Source: Streptomyces sp. NBC_00654 (lineage in GTDB: Bacteria > Actinomycetota > Actinomycetes > Streptomycetales > Streptomycetaceae). Taken from it: a stretch of 64,000 bases of DNA. Below are positions 58,464-64,000 of this stretch, one piece after another. The stretch spans positions 1,426,001 to 1,490,000 of the forward strand of contig NZ_JAPEOB010000001.1 in the NCBI RefSeq assembly GCF_026341775.1, given 5' to 3'. The first letter of the stretch is position 1. The number at the start of each line of letters is the position of its first letter. Below the pieces are notes generated by a model. That model worked only from the letters and a program-made list of their open reading frames with translations, was not told the DNA's origin and searched no databases. Both the position numbers and the translations under genes were made by a program.

Positions 58464-59276
58464 TCATTCCGGCAGACGGGTGCCCTCCGGGAGGCGGATG
58501 CCGAAGTCGTCCCGCAGGACCTGGAGCACCTCGGCCGAGTCCGCCAGCACGCGCTCCCGCACCGTGCCGTCGTCGGCCGTCTCGACCAGATCGCGCCCCG
58601 ACAGGGCCAGGTGGGAGCCCGGCCGGGTGCGCAGGGCGTACACGGCCTGCCGGAACGGCGAGCGCGGGTTGGTCGCGATGTGCCAGTTGATCACTTCGAA
58701 GTCCGGGGCCTCGAAGGGTTCCAGCGTGAAGACGTACTGCGGCTCCCAGGCCCCGCCCTTCTCCGTCCGGAGCTCCCACAGGTCGAGCGGCCCGTGGTGC
58801 GGGGTGTGGACGAGGCTGTGGTGGCGCGGGGTGTCGAACAGCTCCGCGCCCGCCACCATCGGGATCGGCTCCAGCAGCGCGCTGACCGCGCCGAAGCCGA
58901 CATCGGCCAGGTAGGGGGTGTCCCCGCCGGGCACGTCCACCCGCATCAGCATGTGTGTACGGGGCCGGATGTCTCCGGGGGCGGCCCCCAGCATCACCCG
59001 GGCGGCGAGCGGTGTCACCGTGAATCCGAGCCGCTTCAGGACGGCGGAGAAGAGCGTGTTGTGCTCGTAGCAGTACCCGCCGCGCTCGCCGCGGACGAGC
59101 TTGGCCTCCAGATCGGCGAGTGCCAGGGACGGCGCGGACCCGAGGACCGGTTCCAGGTTCTCGAACGGGATGCCCAGCATGTGGGCGCGGTGCACGGAGC
59201 GCAGCACCTCCGCGGTGGGGCCCGGCTCACCGCTCCAGCCGATGCGGGCGAAGTACGCGTCGAGGTCGAGTGTCAT
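58464..59276 (-). CDS. nat: Arylamine N-acetyltransferase
   Basis: 270 residues. Catalytic triad Cys69 (ERGGYCYEHN), His108 (RPRTHMLMRV) and Asp125 (LADVGFG). Acetylates arylamines, hydrazines or arylhydroxylamines from acetyl-CoA; relatives in actinomycete clusters also close ansamycin rings, but no such cluster is here. ATG at 59276. Confidence 0.95.
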   Translation of the reverse strand: MTLDLDAYFARIGWSGEPGPTAEVLRSVHRAHMLGIPFENLEPVLGSAPSLALADLEAKLVRGERGGYCYEHNTLFSAVLKRLGFTVTPLAARVMLGAAPGDIRPRTHMLMRVDVPGGDTPYLADVGFGAVSALLEPIPMVAGAELFDTPRHHSLVHTPHHGPLDLWELRTEKGGAWEPQYVFTLEPFEAPDFEVINWHIATNPRSPFRQAVYALRTRPGSHLALSGRDLVETADDGTVRERVLADSAEVLQVLRDDFGIRLPEGTRLPE

Positions 59277-59488
59277 ACGCCGACCGTACGCAGCCGGGGC
59301 GGCACCGGGGCGTCATGTCCGCCGGCGGGCGCCGTCCCGGTCGGAGGGGATCCGCTCCGGTGCGTCCTTGATCGGCCAACGGATGGCTTGAATTCGCCCC
59401 TTGTGGCGTCCCCGCATGTGCGCCAGCATGCGCATGTCAAATGTCGGAAGATCTCCGGCTACTGACACCACTGGAGGGGACCCCCCAC

Positions 59489-60361
59489 ATGAAGAAGCCT
59501 CTCGTCGGTGCGTTCCTCGCTGTCCTGCTCCTGGGAGCGGGGGTCGCGCCCGCCACCGCGGCGTCCCCGGCCCCGTCCGGGGCCGGAGCGAAGGTCGCGG
59601 GCGACGCCCATGCCACGGCCAAGGCCAAGGCGGTCAACTTCGCCGGGACCGTCGCGCTGAGCAACTGTTCGGGCTCCGTCGTCCGCTCGCCCGGTTCCCA
59701 GCCCACCGATCCCGCCCTCGTGCTCTCCAACGGACACTGCATGGAGTCCGGCTTCCCGGGCCCCGGCGAGGTCGTGCTCGACCAGCCGTCCAGCCGCTCG
59801 TTCACGCTGCTCAACGCCGCGGGCAGCGGCGTCGGCACCCTGCGGGCCAGCAAGATCGCCTACGGCACCATGACCGACACCGACGTCTCGCTGTACCAGC
59901 TCACCAGCACCTACGCCCAGATCGAGAGCAGCTACGGCATCAAGGCGCTGGAGCTCGAAACCGCCCACCCGGCGGCCGGCTCCGCGATCACCGTCGTCTC
60001 CGGGTACTGGAAGCGCACGTACAGCTGCAACGTCGACGGCTTCGCCTACCGCCTCAAGGAGGGTGAGTGGACCTGGAAGGACTCGGTCCGCTACACCTCG
60101 GCCTGCAGGACCATCGGCGGTACGTCGGGCTCCCCGGTGGTCGACAACGCCACCGGCAAGGTGGTCGCCGTCAACAACACCGGCAATGAGGACGGCCAGG
60201 AGTGCACGGACAACAACCCGTGCGAGGTTGACGAGAGCGGCAATGTGACCGTCCGCGAAGGCATCAACTACGCCCAGCAGACGTACAACATGGTCCCCTG
60301 CATCGGCACCGGCAACAAGATCGACCTGAACCGGGCCGGCTGCGCCCTGCCCAAGCCGTAG
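59489..60361 (+). CDS. Secreted trypsin-like serine protease
   Basis: 290 residues. Signal peptide MKKPLVGAFLAVLLLGAGV, cleavage at ATA-AS near 32. Chymotrypsin-fold triad His83 (SNGHC), Asp132 (TDTDVSLYQL) and Ser215 (GGTSGSPV), with several Cys pairs (Cys67/84; Cys182/206 region). No pre-domain, so a peptidase S1 of the V8-like kind. ATG at 59489 after GGAGGGG. Confidence 0.93.
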   Translation: MKKPLVGAFLAVLLLGAGVAPATAASPAPSGAGAKVAGDAHATAKAKAVNFAGTVALSNCSGSVVRSPGSQPTDPALVLSNGHCMESGFPGPGEVVLDQPSSRSFTLLNAAGSGVGTLRASKIAYGTMTDTDVSLYQLTSTYAQIESSYGIKALELETAHPAAGSAITVVSGYWKRTYSCNVDGFAYRLKEGEWTWKDSVRYTSACRTIGGTSGSPVVDNATGKVVAVNNTGNEDGQECTDNNPCEVDESGNVTVREGINYAQQTYNMVPCIGTGNKIDLNRAGCALPKP

Positions 60362-60387
60362 TCCCCGTACGCGTCGGCGGGTCACCA

Positions 60388-60435
60388 CGCGGGCGCCGCG
60401 CGGGCCGGGAACTTCAGGCCCGCGCGGCGCCCGCG
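60388..60435. terminator. Bidirectional terminator with a 19-bp perfect stem
   Basis: CGCGGGCGCCGCGCGGGCC (60388-60406) pairs perfectly with the sequence at 60417-60435 around a ten-base loop, between the protease and the converging deacylase gene. Confidence 0.92.
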
Positions 60436-60538
60436 TCGTGCTCCCCGGGCTCCGGGTGCCGTCCCCCGCGAAGGACCTGGCCTGGGCGCGGGAACGGGCC
60501 GGCGGCTCGGGTGCCTGATCCGGTCACCCGACAGGCTC

Positions 60539-62170
60539 TCAGCGCCGTGCGCCCGTGCTCCGTACCGAGCGCCCCGCCAGCACCGAGGTCCGCCGGCCGT
60601 CCTCGATGACGAAGCGGCCGTCGATCAGGACGTGCGGGATGCCCGCCGGCAACGTACGGGGGTTCTCGAACGTCGAGCCCGCCGCCACCGTCCCCGGGTC
60701 GAACAGCACCAGGTCGGCGCGGTAGCCCTCGCGGACGAGGCCGCGGTCCGCCAGCCGCAGCCGGGCGGCCGGACGGGACGTCAGATGGGCGACGCACTCC
60801 TCCAGCGACAGGATGCCCAGCTCCCTCACGTACCGGCCGAGATACTGCGGGAACGTGCCGTAGGCGCGCGGATGCGGCTTGTCGCCCTGGAGGATGCCGT
60901 CGCTGCCGCCGGTGTGCACCCGGTGGCGCATGATCTGCCGGACGTTCTCCTCGTGGCCGACGTGCTGGAGGATCGTCGTGCCGAGCCGGTCCTCGACCAG
61001 CAGCCGGTGGGCGGTGACCCAGGGGGCCTCGCCGCGCAGCCGGGCGGACTCGGCCACCGTGCGGCCCACATGACCGGCCAGCTCCGGCACCCCGACGCCG
61101 GAGATCTCGATGGTGTCCCACTCGATCGGCACCCCGTGGCAGCCGTCCGAGCCCAGTACCTCCAGGTGGTGACGTATCCTCTCCGCCGTCTCCGGGTCCG
61201 CGAGACGGGTCAGGACGGACTCCGGGCCGCCCTCGCCCGCCCAGCTCGGCAGCATCGCGACGAGCGTCGTGCAGCCGGGGGTGTACGGATAGGTGTCCAG
61301 CGAGATGTCGGCGCCCGCGTCCAGGGCCTCGTCGAGCAGGGCCAGCAGCTCCGGGGCCTTCCCCTTGTTCACGCCGAAGTTCATGGTGGCGTGGGCGAGA
61401 TGGAGGGCGCAGCCCGCGGTACGGGTGAGCCGCACCATCTCCTCGTACGCCTCCAGCGCGCCCGCGCCGTAACTGCGGTGGTGCGGGCAGTAGTAGCCGC
61501 CGTGGCGGGCCACCACCCGGCACAGTTCGGTGAGTTCGGCGTCGTCCGCGTACATCCCGGGGGTGTACGTCAGTCCCGAGGACATGCCGACCGCGCCCTC
61601 GGCCATGCCCTGGGCGACGAGCTCCCTCATCCGGTCCAGCTCGGCGTCGGTGGCGGGGCGGTCGTCCCAGCCGACCGCGTACATCCGGACCGTGCCCTGC
61701 GGGACGAGATAGGCGGCGTTGACCGCGATGCCCCGGCCGCCGAAGTTCGCGTCGAGCCGGTCCAGATAGCCGCCGACCGTGCGCCAGTCGAAGTCGATGT
61801 CCGTGTCCTCGGGGGCACCGCCGTTCCATCCGCTGATGGAGCGGCGCACCTCCGCCAGTGTGCGGTCGTCGGCCGGGGCGTACGACAGACCGTCCTGGCC
61901 GAGGACTTCGAGGGTGACGCCCTGTGCCGCCTTCGCGCTGTGGTCCGGGTCCCGCAGCAGTGCCAGATCGCTGTGGGCGTGCATGTCGATGAAGCCGGGG
62001 GAGAGGGCGAGGCCGCCGGCGTCCAGGACGCGGGTGGCGGTGGGCCGTGGGCCGGGGGCGTCCTCGGTGTGGATCTCGGCGATCCGTCCGCCGTCGACGG
62101 CGACATCGGCGCGGCGGGCGGGGGTGGCGGTGCCGTCGACGACCAGCGCGTCGCGGATGACCAGGTCCAT
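60539..62170 (-). CDS. N-acyl-D-amino-acid deacylase family amidohydrolase
   Basis: 543 residues. Metal-dependent amidohydrolase: GFIDMHAHSDLALL with zinc ligands, the D-aminoacylase marks QGVTLEVLGQDG, AHATMNFGVNKGKA and GGSDGILQGDKPHPRAYGTF. Releases D-amino acids from their N-acyl forms. The ATG at 62170 is 14 bases after the stop of the D-serine dehydratase-like gene, in one operon. Confidence 0.92.
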   Translation of the reverse strand: MDLVIRDALVVDGTATPARRADVAVDGGRIAEIHTEDAPGPRPTATRVLDAGGLALSPGFIDMHAHSDLALLRDPDHSAKAAQGVTLEVLGQDGLSYAPADDRTLAEVRRSISGWNGGAPEDTDIDFDWRTVGGYLDRLDANFGGRGIAVNAAYLVPQGTVRMYAVGWDDRPATDAELDRMRELVAQGMAEGAVGMSSGLTYTPGMYADDAELTELCRVVARHGGYYCPHHRSYGAGALEAYEEMVRLTRTAGCALHLAHATMNFGVNKGKAPELLALLDEALDAGADISLDTYPYTPGCTTLVAMLPSWAGEGGPESVLTRLADPETAERIRHHLEVLGSDGCHGVPIEWDTIEISGVGVPELAGHVGRTVAESARLRGEAPWVTAHRLLVEDRLGTTILQHVGHEENVRQIMRHRVHTGGSDGILQGDKPHPRAYGTFPQYLGRYVRELGILSLEECVAHLTSRPAARLRLADRGLVREGYRADLVLFDPGTVAAGSTFENPRTLPAGIPHVLIDGRFVIEDGRRTSVLAGRSVRSTGARR

Positions 62171-62184
62171 GGGGGCGCCTCTGC

Positions 62185-63477
62185 TCAGAAGAACGTGCGG
62201 ATGTAGTCCGTGACCGTGCCGTCCGCCGTGACCAGCGGAATCAGCTGCCACTTGTCGAAGCTGGTGCAGGGGTGCGACAGGCCCATGCCGACCCAGTCGC
62301 CCACCTCCAGCTCCGCGCCCGGCTCCGTACGCACCCAGGTGTGCTGGTCGGAGAGACCGGTGACCGTGAGTCCCGTCGCGGGCCGCACCGAGCCGTCCCG
62401 GCCGGAGCGGACGACCTGCGCCTCGGGGAGGTCGAGGTCGTACGCCGCGTCGCGCTTGCCCGCGTTGAGGAAGGCCTGCTCGCCGGTCGGGCGGGACACC
62501 ACCTGGGCCCAGAGCCGGAAGGCGGGCTGGAGCGTGCCCTCCCCGGGGATCCGGTTGAAGGGGGTGAGGCGCTTGTAGTGGCCGTCGTCGTGCGAGACAT
62601 AGGCGCCCGAGCGCAGCAGCTTCAGCACGGGCAGGCTCAGCGCGGGGATCCCGGCGAACACCTCCGCCACCGTGTCGAACCAGGCGCTGCCGCCCGCGCT
62701 GATCACGATCTCCTCGCAGCCGGCGAAGCGCCCCTCCGCGTCGAGGCCGGACGCCAGCGCCACGAGGCGCCGCAGCCACTCCTGTACGCGCTCCGGGGTC
62801 GCGCCCGGGACCTCGCCCTCGTACCCGGCGACGCCCACCAGACGCAGGGTCCCGGCGGCGGCCACCGCGTCCGCGACCGCCGCGCAGTCCGCGTCGCTCC
62901 GGGCGCCGGTGCGCGCGCCCTCGCCCGCGCCCAGCTCCACGACGACATCGACCGGGCGGCCGGCCCCCGCGTCGCGCAGGGCCTCCTCCATCAGCTCGAC
63001 GCCGCGCACCGAGTCCACGTAGCAGATGAAGCGGAACTCCGGGTCGGCCGCCAGCTCACCGGCCAGCCAGCGCAGCGCCACCGCGTCGACGACCTCGTTG
63101 GCCAGGAAGATCCGTCGGATGCCGTACGCCCGGTAGACCCGCGCCTGGTGCGGGACGGCCGCGGTGATGCCCCAGGCACCGCGCTCCAGCTGGTCGGCGA
63201 AGAGCCGCGGCGACATCGACGTCTTGCCGTGCGGGGCGAACAGCAGGCCGTGGCGCTCGGCGTACGTCTCCAGCAGCGCGAGGTTGTGCTCGACCGACTC
63301 GGCGGACAGCGCGAGCACCGGGGTGGTGAAACCGCCCGTGAAGAGGTTGCGGCGCTCGGCGGCCAGGGCGCCGACACTCAGGCCGTTGGCGTCGGGCGGC
63401 AGCGACTTGAACCGGTGGTCGACACGCTCCTCGGCGAGGCCGGACACGGTGTGGAGGGCGGGGCGGTCGGCTGCCAA
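62185..63477 (-). CDS. D-serine dehydratase-like (D-amino acid deaminase) PLP enzyme
   Basis: 430 residues, fold III (alanine-racemase N-domain). PLP lysine in FAPHGKTSMSP; the C-terminal metal site SHPCTSFDKW gives His and Cys ligands of the eukaryotic-type D-serine dehydratase/D-threonine aldolase group. TTG at 63477 is chosen: GAGGAG lies six bases upstream, and an earlier in-frame ATG (63528) would put an inverted-repeat operator in the coding region. With the deacylase it forms a D-amino acid degradation operon. Confidence 0.88.
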   Translation of the reverse strand: MAADRPALHTVSGLAEERVDHRFKSLPPDANGLSVGALAAERRNLFTGGFTTPVLALSAESVEHNLALLETYAERHGLLFAPHGKTSMSPRLFADQLERGAWGITAAVPHQARVYRAYGIRRIFLANEVVDAVALRWLAGELAADPEFRFICYVDSVRGVELMEEALRDAGAGRPVDVVVELGAGEGARTGARSDADCAAVADAVAAAGTLRLVGVAGYEGEVPGATPERVQEWLRRLVALASGLDAEGRFAGCEEIVISAGGSAWFDTVAEVFAGIPALSLPVLKLLRSGAYVSHDDGHYKRLTPFNRIPGEGTLQPAFRLWAQVVSRPTGEQAFLNAGKRDAAYDLDLPEAQVVRSGRDGSVRPATGLTVTGLSDQHTWVRTEPGAELEVGDWVGMGLSHPCTSFDKWQLIPLVTADGTVTDYIRTFF

Positions 63478-63498
63478 GACGGACTCCTCGAAGTGTTC

Positions 63499-63515
63499 GT
63501 TGCACCATATGCAAC
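63499..63515. promoter_or_regulatory. Inverted-repeat operator candidate in the divergent D-amino-acid/kinase region
   Basis: GTTGCA-CCATA-TGCAAC, a perfect 6-bp inverted repeat with five-base spacer, 22 bases upstream of the TTG start. A related word (ATTGCGCATAT) follows at 63520-63530. It resembles sites of IclR/GntR-type regulators, none of which is in the window. Confidence 0.65.
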
Positions 63516-63615
63516 ACCCATTGCGCATATCGCTCGATGCTGTCTAACATCCGAGCCGATGCCGGGTCAATGGTGAGAGCCGGTGCCGCACGCCCGATCA
63601 TCGAGGAGCCCCAGA

Positions 63616-64000
63616 GTGCCCGGACCCGCAGCAGGGACGACCAGCGCCGCCGCGACCCCCGACGTGGTGTGTCTCGGTGAGTCCATGGTGACGTTCCGGC
63701 CCTCACGGCCCGGCCGCCTCGCCGACGTCCCCTCCTTCGGCCGCGGCATCGGCGGAGCCGAGTCCAACGTCGCCTGCGCGCTCGCCGCCGCCGGGCACCG
63801 GGTGGCCTGGGTCAGCCGGGTCGGGGCCGACGGCTTCGGCGACCACCTCGTCGAGGCCATCGCCGCGTACGGGGTCGACACCTCCGCGGTCCGCCGCGAC
63901 CCGGACCGCCCCACCGGCGTCTACTTCCGCACCGCCACGGACCGGGCCACCGACACCCACGAGGTGGCGTACTACCGGGCAGGCTCCGCCGCCTCCGCGA
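63616..64000 (+). CDS. PfkB-family sugar kinase (partial, 3' end off window)
   Basis: 128 codons of the N-terminal half. GTG at 63616 with GAGGAG eight bases upstream. The pattern VVCLGESMVTFRPSRPG, then GIGGAESNVACALAAAGHRVAWVSRVGADGFGDH, and PTGVYFRT, is that of 2-keto-3-deoxygluconate kinase-type PfkB proteins. It is divergent from the D-amino-acid operon and shares its control region. Substrate uncertain. Confidence 0.9.
   Translation, partial: MPGPAAGTTSAAATPDVVCLGESMVTFRPSRPGRLADVPSFGRGIGGAESNVACALAAAGHRVAWVSRVGADGFGDHLVEAIAAYGVDTSAVRRDPDRPTGVYFRTATDRATDTHEVAYYRAGSAASA

Overview
The window is a high-GC (roughly 70-75%) chromosomal stretch from an actinomycete, almost certainly a Streptomyces. 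Several things point there: the afsQ1-afsQ2-sigQ locus, mycothiol amidase (mca), many GTG/TTG starts, hairpin terminators without T-tracts, LAxTG sortase substrates and two-residue leaderless-type promoters. From memory of the family, most genes follow the order of the S. coelicolor core region around SCO4905-SCO4985. I see no rRNA, tRNA, CRISPR array, transposase or prophage gene.

Layout. 0-3.6 kb: antibiotic/nitrogen-stress two-component system AfsQ1/AfsQ2, a coupled lipoprotein (cut by the window edge) and the divergent sigma factor SigQ, with a textbook AfsQ1 box between them. 3.8-12.6 kb: nucleoside and pentose salvage (uridine kinase, deoC, a tandem pair of aldehyde dehydrogenases of which the second is truncated, phosphomannomutase, class II purine nucleoside phosphorylase). 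An identical 12-bp palindrome lies just upstream of both deoC and the phosphorylase. 12.8-15.4 kb: an LpdA-type flavoprotein lacking one redox cysteine and a DeoR/GlpR regulator. 15.6-22.7 kb: a complete biotin-dependent acyl-CoA (propionyl-CoA) carboxylase set, namely AccA2 (biotinylated), PccB, the epsilon subunit and the biotin ligase that charges AccA2, plus Maf and the 42-residue protein MmpB. 22.8-27.9 kb: adenylate cyclase, an enoyl-CoA hydratase, a GAF-GGDEF diguanylate cyclase and histidine ammonia-lyase. 28-33.6 kb: cell-envelope genes (sortase substrate, L,D-transpeptidase with a SigE-like promoter, RDD membrane protein, a large membrane protein with an in-frame minisatellite, and an unlisted 56-residue membrane peptide).

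33.6-38 kb: NADP-type glutamate dehydrogenase, a PopR/ClgR-like regulator ending in LAA, and a two-gene clpP operon whose second subunit has lost the catalytic histidine; then msrA. 38-46 kb: cystathionine synthase/lyase, DUF1059 protein, a SigE-type sigma factor coupled to a gene frameshifted in a G7 tract, MarR, threonine dehydratase followed by a pentamer/decamer repeat array, a DrrAB-type exporter and GreA. 46-52 kb: DUF4307, mca with a small membrane partner, a septum-formation-type membrane protein, a DUF255 thioredoxin-like protein and a hemolysin III family protein. 52-60.4 kb: PEP carboxykinase, secreted beta-propeller/Ig-like protein, an alanine aminotransferase type enzyme, arylamine N-acetyltransferase and a secreted serine protease. 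60.5 kb-end: a D-amino-acid catabolic pair (N-acyl-D-amino-acid deacylase, D-serine dehydratase-like enzyme) divergent from a PfkB sugar kinase cut by the window end, with an inverted repeat in between.

Most worth a second look: the shared nucleoside operator, the half-dead ClpP pair with its self-labile regulator, the truncated ALDH partner in the deoC operon, the G7 frameshift, and several unusual repeats.
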